Shown here in pieces: positions 43,545 through 54,984 of a stretch of DNA of 64,000 nucleotides. Numbering within the stretch: position 1 is the stretch's first letter; each line of letters opens with the position of its first letter. A program made the position numbers and the translations under genes. Under the pieces are notes generated by a model. That model saw only the letters and a program-made list of their open reading frames with translations. It had not been told where the DNA came from and made no database searches. Source of the stretch: Eucommia ulmoides (lineage: Eukaryota; Streptophyta; Magnoliopsida; Garryales; Eucommiaceae); the NCBI GenBank assembly GCA_016647705.1, contig CM028328.1, positions 12,084,614-12,148,613 of the forward strand, written 5' to 3'.

Positions 43545-46500
43545 TAATAAATCAGGACTGGTATATTCACGGCCATCGAATGAGAGACAAAACTTTAGAC
43601 ATTTTTCAACCGTTCGATCAAAATTAAAAGTATATGATTAGGGTTTAGGGTTACACTGCCGCCTACTCTCTCGCGTGTTGCCTCCATCGGTTCCCTCTTG
43701 CTCATCTCTCACTCGTAGCTTCCTTCTCTCTTCTCTCTCTTTCGCTCTCTAAGCCTCTCTCTTCTCACAAGCGGCCACCAGCACCATAATCGATCTATCC
43801 CCCTCCCTGTTTTCTCTATACACATACGCACCAACACGTCGTTGCACACCTCCAAACAAGACCATCGCACACCATAACCACCACCATCATAGAGCCATCA
43901 TCGTCGCGCCATCTCCATCACAGATCTATCGTCATCAGCCATCGCCGTCGCAGAGCCATCGTCACCGCGCCATTAGCGTCAATCTCTTTCGTTCGCTCGA
44001 TTCCCTCACTCTCAGGTAATCAAGGTACATCACTCTTCACCCATCCCTCTCTCTTTTTCCTCTCCCTCTCTGTTTTACATTTTTCTTTGATCAAATTTCA
44101 CAACCTATAGAGGGGTTGATTATTTATGTTTTGATTCTCAATTTCATTTAAGTTTATATTAGTTTTGATTAGTTTAGGTTTTTTTATTCAATTTTGGATT
44201 TTAAAATAGATTTCTATTTGGATCTAAGTTTAGACAACGATGGTGGTGTTGGTTTGGCAAAGCATAGGCAACGGAAGTGTAGGTTTGATGTGGTAGATAG
44301 GGCAATGTATTTGGTTTGGCGTGTTAATGGGGGCCTGGCGATTAGGGAAGTGAAGTATTGCAGTGGTGGTTGTCGATTTGGTCAGATCTCGATTTGATTT
44401 GGTCTGAATTGGCCAAATCTGGCAAAACTTCGAAGGTAATAGACAGTTTCATGTTTCATTTTGCTTGTGTCTAACAATTGCAAAATTAATCCACTTTTTT
44501 CTAATTAATTACATGATTTTTTTCATCTATATCAATTGCAATTTCCTCGGCATCCGAACAGGGGCTTATGCTTGAGTTATGATCAAACTCCGATTTCAGA
44601 ATGAATTCATGTGTATTACTTCTGAAACAACGATTAAAATCACTGGAAATTATAGAATGCAGTCCTGAAAAACAGGTATGAAAAACTCTCCTAGATTTTG
44701 TTTAGTTGATCAATAGATTTTGAAAATCTCTCTCTATAGATTTTGTTTACTTTTTTGTTTACTTTCAACAAGTAATATTATTATTTCTTGACATTGTGCT
44801 CGATTTGTAATGTTAGTTATTAGAAGAAATTCAATTGATCAATAGTTTTTGAAATTCTCTCTATAAATGGTATTTTGTTTCAAAAGGAAATCTGGTATGT
44901 TTTTTTTATTTATGATGCTTATGTTTTATGAAGTTTAAAAGATTATTAGTTTTATAAATTCTCTCTTTTGTTCGCAGATGTAGATTTTGTAATGGTTATG
45001 TTATGAGTATAGGTTTAATTGATTAATATTTTGCGATGTCGTCTCGCTCTCTTGCTCTGCGTCTCTCTGGTTTCAACATAATTATTGTTATTTGATTTAA
45101 TTTATAAAGCTCCATCTATGATAGATTGTGTCTTGGTTCAATTGGTTCTAAGTGTTTCTTGATTTGTAATATGTTTACATGGTTGTAATATCTCAAATAT
45201 AGTGTTTTTGTTATTATTTCATGTGTTCTAAAAAAAAATAATATTATTTGGTATTTTTTACATTTGTAATGTTCTTCTTGGTAAAATAATGTTAATTTTC
45301 ACATTCATGGAGTTTTCAATTTGCTCTATCTCTTCAAACTATTTAAACTATTTTTATTTTTATTGTGGCAACACTTTTTTTTTTAAAATAATGGCATTCT
45401 TTAACTAAAAGTATTATATAGTAGTTTTTGTTTCTCCTATAATGAGGAATATAAATAATTTTGTGGGCACTAATAAATGCTTACCACTCTTTTTAATTTT
45501 TTTTTTTTTTTTTTTTGTATTTTAATCTAAATCACATGTATGTTCACTTTCATTGATTTAGATTATTTGTTTCGTTCCATTCACTACAGGAATCTCTCTT
45601 TATTGATTGAATAGTCGGAGCAATTTCACTGCCACCACCAATGATAAACGGTGTACACAATTACTGTGGTTCGATTCTTGACCTAAACGGTGTGTAATTT
45701 CTCTTGAGCTTATTAATTTGATTTTTATTCTCATTTTGTTAGCTGTATTTTATGTTTTTTTTTTAATATTTTAATTCATATTGTAATAATAGCTTGAATT
45801 TTTGTGCTCCATTCAATTGGTTTTGCAAGTAGTTTCTTCACATTTATTTAAATTAATTTAGGGATATTTTCAGTTAGTTTCATACTTCAATCACTTGTAA
45901 TCTTTAACAAAATACTTTGATAACATCGAATTGGATCAATTTAAATGATTTTTTTTTTTCTGTCAAAATGTAATTTTTAATATCATAGTTTGAAGCATTT
46001 ATTTTTTTTTTTGAAAATATCTTCTTCTTTTTTTTTTTCTTTTTTTTTTTTGTGTGTGTGTTAGATAGTGTTGGTTCAGTTCTAAATTTCTCCTTATTCA
46101 TTGTCTGTCGTTATTAGGTGCACATGCAAGAGATTACTCTCTTTTCCAAAACCAAATAACCTATGCGATGCCCGAAGGTTCGTGCACTCATTTATATATT
46201 TTAATTTTTTAGGAAAATGTAAATTTTTTACAAGTTTATTTTATTTTTCATCCCAGTGTAAATAGTCTGCTCGGTGTATATATTTTATTTTATTTTGTTA
46301 TTTGTACTTTGATTCTATTCACATAAAAGAAGGTAAGGTCATATTATTATGGGTTTTCCATATGTTGTTGTAAGAATGTGTATGTTATCTGCATAGAAGA
46401 AGGTAAGGTCATATTATTTTTTATTTTCCCTGCAATGTTGTAAGAATATGTATGTTCATGTGAGATTCATTTTAAGACACGAATTATTGTCGTAAGATAT

Positions 46501-47222
46501 TTATTTAATGCGTCTTATGGGAGTTTCTATTTGGCTAGATTTTTCTTGAAACATTTTGTAAGTGTATATTTGTAATGAGTGTTCGTTAATGAAGCAAAAT
46601 AGTGCTTTTAGGCATGTGACGCACTAATAGTTTGGTAACAGTATTTGGATTGTACAATTTCTTTATTATTGATATATTTTTTAATTTTTTTTTAATTTAT
46701 TGTGCATATTAAATTATAGATAAAACTGTAAAATATTATAGGATTTTTTATATTATTTTTTTTGTGTAATTTTTTATGTCCAAATTTGTCTTTTGTTTTT
46801 TCTGGATTTTTCAGGGTGTAGATGAACCAGAAAAGAGAATTTATTGGAATATCTATGTTGGTATATAAATAGTATATATTTGTCAAGAATATATAATCTT
46901 TATGTTTCTTAATAGGAATTGATAATATGGGTAAAATGATATTTATATTTATTTATTATTTGCATATAATATGTGTTATGTCCATTATTTTATACTTGTA
47001 TAAGTTTGTCTCGAGTATTAATTATTATTGATATTCTGTTGTTAATCATTATTGTTGTTCAAATGAAATAGGTACATAATGTTAATATCGATTGTTAGTT
47101 ATTATTCATGTTCAATAAAATAGGTGCAAAATGTTGAAATAGATAAGTTTATAACAAAATGTTTTGTTTTGTTTTTTTTGGTTATTTTACACCCTTACCT
47201 TTAGGCACAGGTTATACACTAG
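43545..47222 (+). mobile_element. Helitron-like unit 1
   Basis: The 3' end is ACCTTTAGGCACAGGTTATACACTAG followed by T, with CTAG at 47219-47222; before it lies a degraded hairpin that is better preserved in unit 2. Plant Helitrons end in a small hairpin and CTRR and insert between A and T. The 5' end is not resolved; a start near 43545-43565 (TCAGGACTGG after an AT run) is likely. The interior begins with a pyrimidine-rich, 5'-leader-like part (43680-44060; CATCGTCGCGCC, GCCATCGCCGTC), then long T-rich sequence. No RepHel protein is encoded, so it would be non-autonomous. Open frames inside are not supported. Confidence 0.4.
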
Positions 47223-50200
47223 TATATTAATAAATTAAGATAATTTCTGCTAACTAGGACATTTTAAGGGTTAAGATTGTCTTTCACGCAATGGATGGCT
47301 GAGATTAAAAGCCTATCGCTTCTTTTGTAATGTTGAGATGGTTGTAGTTCTAATAGTCAACTAGGTGGGTGTATTGTGTGAGGACTAGGGTTTGAACCTT
47401 GCCCACTTTCATTTTATTTTAATTTTTATAATTTTCCAAGCCCTACTTCATTTCCCCTCCATCATTTCAAGCCCTAGCCTTCACAGTTGTTCATCTCTTC
47501 CCAGGTTGGCCACTACCTCCCTTACCGTTCCTTACCTCATCCACCTCCCACGATCATTGTTCACTCCTACCTCGCAACCCCACGTCTCACCCCACTCTAC
47601 CAAATCTCCATCCCTAATTCTGCAGGTCCATCCCTCCAGCTAACCAACCCAAATTCTCTCATCTCTCTCTTTTAAATCTCATAACCTTTTCTGTGACGCT
47701 CCCAACCACCGCGCCGTTGCCATCTCAGTTCAACTCCCACCAGTGTTCTCTCGCTTCGCTCTGGCTCCAACCTTCATCGCTCCCTTTGTGGTCTCCATTA
47801 CCGAGCTTGCCACCCACTACCGTTGGTTAAAAACCTACCGTTCCTCTTTGAAGCCTCCGCCGCCACCATATCGACCACCCAGATTTGGCCTCTCGATTCT
47901 ATCTCTCACTACAAGGCTCCTAGATCTGGCATCCTCTTCGAAGGTCACCGCCGTCGCCACCACCACAACCATCACCGTCGTCAACTCACCATCTATCGCC
48001 ATCGCCATCACCATCACCATCACCATCATCGTAGATCCAAAACTGTCGTCACCGTCGTCGTGCTCCATCACCATAGCTTAAATCCTCTCAATTTCTCACC
48101 TCCACCCCCTCTGTTTAACCTCTCGAACCACCGGTCATCACCGCCGTCATTGTGGTTCTCGAAATCTCTCATTTCCCATCTCCAAGAACTCTCTCCCTCA
48201 CTCTAGTTGTTGTCCATTTGCCATCATCGGTCCATCGCCACTGCTACCCTGCGTCTGAAAATCACTATCGAGGTCTAATCTGGCCAGATCTCGGTTTCAT
48301 TTATTTGAAATAACCAGATCTAACCAGCTTCCTCGCCATTCACCTCCCACGTTTATTCTCTATTCCACAATGAAGATCGATTTGACGTCAGAGCGAAACA
48401 GTCAGTAATTGTATTTTTTTCTTAACATTTTCAGCGTGTGTGATTTCTATTTTTATAGTTTAGTTTTAGGTTTCAATTTTGATTTAGTTTATGAATTCAA
48501 TTGGCTTCATGAATCTGATTTATAGTTTAGTTTTAGGTTTCAAGAGAGATTCGATGTTGATCATTTCATCACCTCCTTGAGAAATGAGGTTCAGATATTT
48601 AAAGAATTACCTCTTTGGCTAAAGAAGGGGATGGAGCAAGAAAAGTTCTTATTTTTTTCTAGAAATAACCTTCTTGTGCCATTAGAACACATTTGAGTGA
48701 GGATTCGATAATATGTTTTTTTCTTGAGAAATAAAAATTGTTTCAATATAATTTTGCTATTTGAATGATTGAATAATTTTGTTATTTTAATAATGCAAAT
48801 CATCTTACTAATTGACATGGTTCTTTGAAAAACTAAAGTAGTAAAGGTTTTTTTTTTTTTTTAATATCAGAATTCTGTTTATGTTCCAAGAGAACTGGGA
48901 GCGGAAACACTGAACAAATGCCACCTTAGATAGTTGCACTCAATTTTCTTCATTTTCTCCTTTTTTTGGTTTTGATTTTTCTCTTCTGAAAGGTGAACAT
49001 GATGAACCCAGCATATCCTTAGATAGTTGAACACGATGTATTGTTTCTCCTCCTAATGCTAATGAATCTCTCACTTCCTCTCAAGAAATCATTGATTGGT
49101 TGCAGTATAAAGTCATGTTTCCTCCGTTGTAATTGTCTCTATTGTCGTTGTGGTCTCCCTTCGTCTTCGATCAGGTACATGATTGATTGATTTCTAACTC
49201 TTCATGCTTTTAAGAATTATAAGCATTATCATCTTAAAAAAAAATATCATTGATTTCTAAATCTTCGTGCTTTCCTCTTCTTTTGAAGCGTTTCAAGCAT
49301 GACTCATACTCTACCTAATAACTCTCTTCAATTTCATTGACATTTTTAACATCTTTATATGGATTTATATTCATTTGTAACCATAGTTTCCTTTGCATGG
49401 ATGTGATATTCATTTTCTATCAGGAAGAAGCATGGTTGAGATTAGGGCATTTATTAGTGTTTGTTCCTAGAAAATTATAAACACTAACATAGTAATGTTC
49501 TTATACCAGAACACATTTGATTGTATTTTTTTTAAAATTAGGGATTTTTATTAGTGTTTTTATTCCAAAAGAAAGCTTTAGTTGTATCTTTGTTCTTTGT
49601 TTTTTCTTTTTTAAAAAAAAAAAAAAAACCATTTAGTGCTTTGGAATTTCAAAATCCAAAACAACACTAAAATTTCAAAATCAAAAACAATATTCAAACT
49701 TTCATGTCAGACCCATTTTTCTCCTTTGGTTTTTGTTTTAATATTTTTATGAATTTGAATGATATTTGTTGTTGGCATTCGACAGTTTCAATTTTTTCTT
49801 TAAGGGAGTGGAAGAGCTAGGAGGGTTGTGATTGTTACATCTGGTGTAGTGATTCTTTTAGAGGAAAGGTGTGTTCATCACATTGACAATTTCATCTCTG
49901 GTCACAGGTTTGCACATTTGCCCATTGTTCTCGAATAGAACCCGTTACCCATTACTCTCAAACTGAACACACACACCCCTTAACTCTCGAGCATTGAGGA
50001 GTCACAACTCAAAAATTTCGTATTCTTCTCATTGGTCTCAAATATGAAAAAGTAAATGTCGTGATTGAATAGAGAATTGTTTAGATCTTGCTAGATATTA
50101 GTATTGTCATTGTTTGAGCCGAAAATGTAGATCTTCTAGTGTTGATGAAACACAATTCATTTGAAAGTAATTGTCGATTATTTTCGTTTGAAAATAATTG

Positions 50201-50532
50201 TCGATTATTGTTATTCAGTTACTAGTTGTGTTGGTTATTTGTTATATTCATTTAAAAATAAGAGTCAATAATTTCATAACTTTATATGATGCGAGTGTAT
50301 TTTGTCAATTTTTTGAATATTTTTACCCAATATTTTTGTATTGGTTGTGTATATTTTGTTCATTTATTTCTATTATATTGTTCATTTGTGATTAATTGAC
50401 TGTGTTATTTTTGTATTAAATTAACTATTAACTTTATAATGAGAAGGTTAAAACCCATGTACACAGTATACGCTATTAACTTTACAATGAAAAGATGAAA
50501 ACCTGTGCCTTTAGGCATAGGGTATACGCTAG
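47223..50532 (+). mobile_element. Helitron-like unit 2
   Basis: It ends in the hairpin CCTGTGCC-TTTA-GGCATAGG (50502-50521, one G:T pair), then GTATACG and CTAG (50529-50532) followed by T. Unit 1 has the same terminal words at 47200-47222. A half-copy of the end (CAGTATACGCTATTAAC, 50464-50480) precedes it. Its early part also holds a pyrimidine-rich stretch with CCGTCGCCACC and CATCACCATCACC triplets (47700-48240), which explains the open frames there. The 5' boundary is uncertain. No transposase gene was found. Confidence 0.45.
47334..47402 (+). repeat. Possible SINE head (tRNA-like boxes)
   Basis: TAGTCAACTAGGTGGG resembles an A box and AGGGTTTGAACCTTGCC a B box of RNA polymerase III promoters, about 40 bp apart, as in tRNA-derived SINEs. 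No tail or duplication was defined. Confidence 0.3.
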
Positions 50533-50559
50533 TGTATATATATATATATATACTCTCCT

Positions 50560-51077
50560 TTACATTTCACACTAACATCCCTATTTTAAAAAATATATAT
50601 TGTTCAAACCTATTTTTTTAACAAAATAATTAATAATAATAACCCTATATTCTCAACCCTCCATATGTCTTCTTTTTCTTTCCCTCTATCTTTCTCTACA
50701 ATCTGGATAAGGTATGCTTCGGCCAACACACAGATACCCCTTTCTTTAAATAAATAAATAAAAAAAAAAACTATTCTCAATCCCCCGCTGGTCTTCTTCT
50801 TCTTTTTTCTCTCTTTCTCTATCTAAAATCTGGACAAGATCTATGCTTCGACCGACGCACAGATCGGTGTCGGTTCTGTGCACTGGAGCTTAGATACCTC
50901 TTTCTTTTTTAACCCAAAAAAAATCTCAATCCCCTGTTGGTTTTCTTCTTCTTTCATCTCTCTCTCTCTCTCTCTTCTCTCTTCTCTCTTCTCTCTTCTC
51001 TCTTCTCTACAATCCTGGACAGGATCTGCGTTTGGGCACACAAATAGGCACCAGATCTGTGCACCAAAGTACAGATA
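50560..51077 (+). repeat. Tandem array, units 1-3
   Basis: Imperfect units of about 120-185 bp share, in order, GATACC(T/C)CTTTCTTT, an A-rich run, TCTCAATCCCC(C/T)G(C/T)TGG, a CTTCTTCTTT/CTCTCT pyrimidine tract, and CTGGACA(A/G)GATCT. Unit starts are near 50640, 50733 and 50893. The third has a TCTCTTCTC run at 50957-51005. A fourth unit follows the solo LTR at 52800. Confidence 0.6.
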
Positions 51078-52209
51078 TGTAACGATCCAATTTCTCAGAG
51101 CCGCCACTCGATTTTTCTCTTTGAAAAATTACTACTAAAATCGAATACCCAATATTTCGTTGAATTTTTACAATGGTGAATAATCAAAACCATTATTACC
51201 AATTAAATAGAAATTTAATTAAAATAACTAATCCAATATTAATTATTTTAATTAAAAGATCATAATCTATTAATATAATATTAACTGTTTAACTGATAGG
51301 GAGAATTAATATTAAAATCGAATAACCAATAATTACCCAAATTGGGAATCATTACAAAGGAGGTAAAGTAATTAAATACATTGAAGATTTGCGGGGTCAA
51401 AGGTGTAAAACAAAGGTTCCAAAAAAATATGATGTCATTCAATTTGCCTTATGATGTCATTCAACAATACTTGGATTTGGGATAGTAGGTTGAAAAAGAT
51501 TGTTCATTTTTATTTCCAGACATTTTTTTTCCACATTTTCTCTATTTCTCTGTTCGAACAGTGAACGACAATAATTATTTTCAAGTCTATATTTGTTTTT
51601 TTGGGGAATTTGGACAGTAATATTTTGGACTTATAAGTATTTGAGAAATTTTACAATTGCGACAATAATTATAATTATTAAATTCTTTAATTCAACTATA
51701 CAATAATAAATCATAAATACGACTAGTACAAATTAAATAGAAATTCAATTATAATTTATGTCGCCGTTTTGCTCTCACTGGCCCTGCAATCGCAATTGTG
51801 GAATTGTGAGTTAATACTCAGTAAAACTTCAACCTTCTAATACGTGTATTTAATTAACATAACAAATAAAACACATATGCATGGTTTTCATATAATTTCC
51901 ACATAATCATAATTATTTCATGAAAATTAACAACTATATTTCGACGATAATAACACCATAAATCTCACACTAGATAAATTAAATACATATATTAGAAGAG
52001 TTAGAGATTATATCTGAAATCCAAAACCGAAATCTAAAACGAATCGGAATGCTAAAAAAGACATTCAAAATTCATCCTCATGCAACTTGCCTAATTCCCT
52101 ACCCAAGTAATCCTTGATATATATACATATTAAGGTATCCTTAATATATACACTATAATTGATAACCTCAACACGTGTAACTTTCCCTATTTTTGTATTA
52201 TTATTATTA

Positions 52210-52440
52210 GGGTTAATTCAACTTTACCCGCTGTGGTTTAACTGATTTGCACTTACCCCCCTGTAGTTTAAAAATCGCCACTCACCCCTCTTGTGGTTAG
52301 ATTTTCAAACCACTTACCCCATGATATAGAGGTAAATACAACAAATATCTTACCATAAGGAGGTAAGTGGCGATTTTAAAACCACATGAGGAGTAAAGTG
52401 CAAATTGGTAAAACCACAGAGGGTAAAGTGCTATTAACCC
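52210..52440. mobile_element. MITE with long inverted repeats and 9-bp duplication
   Basis: Inverted ends of about 80 bp: GGGTTAATTCAACTTTACCC at the left, and in reverse GGGTTAATAGCACTTTACCC at the right, continuing through CTGTGGTTT, GATTTGCACTT/AATTTGCACTT and TTTAAAAATCGCCACT. TTATTATTA flanks it on both sides (52201-52209, 52441-52449), although the right copy starts a longer (TTA)n run, so the duplication could be partly chance. The long ends and 9-bp duplication fit a Mutator-like MITE. Confidence 0.8.

Positions 52441-52484
<44 letters not shown>
52441..52484. repeat. (TTA)n microsatellite beside the MITE
   Basis: About 14 TTA triplets directly at the right end of the MITE, possibly grown from the target duplication. 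Confidence 0.85.
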
Positions 52485-52799
52485 GTATAAGGTAAACACA
52501 CAGAAACACACACCACTATATGTGTCCGGCCCTTTCTTTTTTATTTACTTTTAAGAATTCAAAAATTACATTTAACACCCCTTAAAATAAAGAAAATAAT
52601 AATTATATCCCAAAAACTCTTAAAAATATATTTTAAATAATATAATAGTCTCAGAACTTTTAAAAGTCAAATTAAACTAACATTTATCCCCAAAAATTAT
52701 CAAATATTATTTATACCATAAATTTACAAAATCGTCCCAAAAATATTAAATTTATATAAAATAATGTTTTTCAAAAAATATAAATTTTTGGGGTGTTAT

Positions 52800-53040
52800 A
52801 GATACCTCTTTATTTTTTAACCAAGAATAAATAAATTATATTCAATCCCTCACTGGAATCTTCTTCTATCTCTCTCTACAATCTGAAGGGATCTATTCTA
52901 CGGCGCATAAATCGCTATAAGATTTGTGTGTCACAGCATAGATCTTGGTGACAACCAGGGCTTAGAAAGGCGATGACACTCTAGTGAATAAGAAGAAAAA
53001 GAAGAACCGGGAAAAAGAATCGACGAGATGGGGGCAGTGG
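52800..53040 (+). repeat. Tandem array, unit 4
   Basis: GATACCTCTTTATTTTTTAA, then TCAATCCCTCACTGGAATCT, a CTTCTTCTATCTCTCTC tract and ATCTGAAGGGATCT follow the unit order of 50560-51077. Units 3 and 4 are separated only by the solo LTR. Confidence 0.55.
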
Positions 53041-54240
53041 TAGTGGCAATAGCAGTTGGTGGAGCGGGGTTAATGTAATTGCTAAAAACATTAGGAGAAA
53101 AAGTTTTTTTTTTTCTTTTTTTAAATAGAAGTCATAGTGAATTTTTGAAAAAAAAAATTGTATTAAATAAAAGAAAGACAGTTATGTCTTTTTACACAAA
53201 AAAAAATGGGCAAATGGAGTAACTAGCATTTTACAAATAACAATGAAGATCTGTAGTTTTAAGCAAAATGATAAGAGAGATATGTGGTAAATATTCATTA
53301 TATTTAAGGGCGCTAAGTATCTACTCTCTTTTTGCTGTGAAAACTACGAATTGAACCCAATTGATTTTTTATGCACCGATCACTCATTTTGTAATTTTGC
53401 GGAGCGATTTACCCCTCTTAAATGAATCCATACCTTCCTTATATTTGTTGCATTCCTAAAACACAGAACAAAATATGGTAATAAACTGCTAATAAAACTA
53501 AACACGAAAGCTAAAATTTCTCCCAATAGTGATTGTTATTTAATGATTTTTTACACCACAATGATCTATAAATTATAATCTTCAAAATGAGATAATAATA
53601 TTTTTTTTTTTAGTTCTGGAGTAATATGCATGCAAATGTTATATATTATATTAACTGTGAGTTTAATGTTATATATGACATCGTTACAATTTGTATATCT
53701 CTATGAGTGTTGAATATAACATCCAATGTAATAGAAATAACATCAATTAATTTTGATAATAGTATAAATTATATGCGTGTTGAATGTAACATTACTTACT
53801 GATAATAGTGAATGTGATATCATTTTAAAGATCTTATTCAAATGAATCTGAATATATAATTGATTGTAAAAAAATGTGTAGCACAATAGTTCTTTTAATT
53901 TTAATAAATGATTTTGTGTGAAATCATTAAATATGGAAGATTTCAATCCCGTGAATCATGGAGAGGCAACTTAGTCAGGCCAATTTTTTCATTTTTTAAA
54001 ATTTGGACTAAACGGTACATACAATTTGTAAAATGGGAGTGTTTGGTCCATTTTAAACTAGTTGGCATCAATTAGTAATTTGATATTTAATTATAGTAGA
54101 TATTTTTTCTTTATATTTATTATGTTTTTCATTATTATATCAATTTAAATTATATTATTTTACCGTAATAATTTTTAAGATGTTATTTATTTGTAAGATT
54201 TCGACATAAATGCATTACATTAAATCGCTCATCATGCCAA
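53041..54240. other. AT-rich intergenic stretch
   Basis: No gene was recognised. A weak relative of the 16.1-kb repeat lies at 53200-53335 (AAATGATAAGAGAG, ATGTGGTAAATATTC). ATGTAACATT/ATAACATC words, the first outliers of the 55-57-kb motif, occur at 53640-53820. Confidence 0.4.
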
Positions 54241-54415
54241 CATAGTGTATCTCAAGTAGTAAGAAGTCTGCTTGAGTTAAAACAGTCGAGGAATCTCTGC
54301 AAGATCAGGGGTTCGAATCTGCAGAAAAATACTTGTTCGAATGGACAACAACGCACTCCGAACGAAATTAATTTCACACCCTATATAGGTGTGGAAACAT
54401 TCATGGGTATATCCA
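54241..54415 (+). mobile_element. tRNA-derived SINE, copy 1
   Basis: The A box TATCTCAAGTAGTAAG (54248-54263) and B box GGTTCGAATCT (54310-54320) are about 47 bp apart, as in RNA polymerase III promoters. The 3' body (CGCACTCCGAACGAAATTA, CATGGGTATATCC) recurs in the copy at 58143. Copies move with the help of LINE enzymes; none is encoded here. Confidence 0.65.
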
Positions 54416-54984
54416 AAAGTAAATAAATCACCCATCAAACATGTAAACTATCAATAATATATACATATATATATTAGAATAATCTCGATTTCATTTGATT
54501 TTTTGAATATTACATATTTTTCCTAGCTATATATTCATTATTTTTCATGCATTTTAATTAGGAAAAATTACCGGGCAATCCCATTTTTAGCGTGAAACTA
54601 CCAATAAAATCTACATCTATTTTGTTGCACAGAAAACTCTCATGTCGGCGATTTCTTGAACCGATGAATCCCTTTTTCAAAAACGGCCAGCGAAGAGATT
54701 ATCGAAATGTCCCTCCCGTGATTTCACGCGAGCATCGCCTTGCCGCTGTCACTGTCGAGATCCGACACAATCCCCTCGTCGTTTTCCAGATCCAATGCCT
54801 TTCCCATCGTCGTCGATGCCTTCTCCACCGACGCCGTCCAGATCCAGTTTCTCCACTACCTTCGCAACTCAAATATAAGCATTTCAATGGATGCGTCACC
54901 TTATTTATGGTCTATTTCAATCTGATGGGATTTTCTTTATTTTAGAGAGAGAGAGAGAGAAATGGTGAAGTGGATATTAAAGCA
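54416..54984. other. Intergenic with a GC-richer patch, no gene called
   Basis: The patch 54590-54900 gives the open frame 54592-54945, but it lacks recognisable motifs, overlaps frames on the other strand and resembles other C/T-rich leader-like patches of this window. A (GA)n run lies at 54944-54961. Confidence 0.35.

Larger units (their letters stand above)
51073..52804 (-). repeat. Solo LTR of a gypsy-like element with 5-bp duplication
   Basis: AGATA occurs at 51073-51077 and 52800-52804, and the array unit reads on across them (ACAGATA, then CCTCTTTATTTTTTAACC), so the insertion point is plain. On the minus strand the LTR (51078-52799) starts ATAACACCCCAAAAATT and ends TTGGATCGTTACA, near the TGTAACACCCC...TTACA form common in plant gypsy LTRs; the first bases are mutated. 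No internal region remains. It carries the MITE at 52210-52440. Confidence 0.6.

Noticed and set aside
47392-48206. Frames of up to 127 residues with His and Thr runs
   Set aside because: They follow from CAT/CACC triplet runs in Helitron-like unit 2; frames overlap in all phases and no domain is seen.
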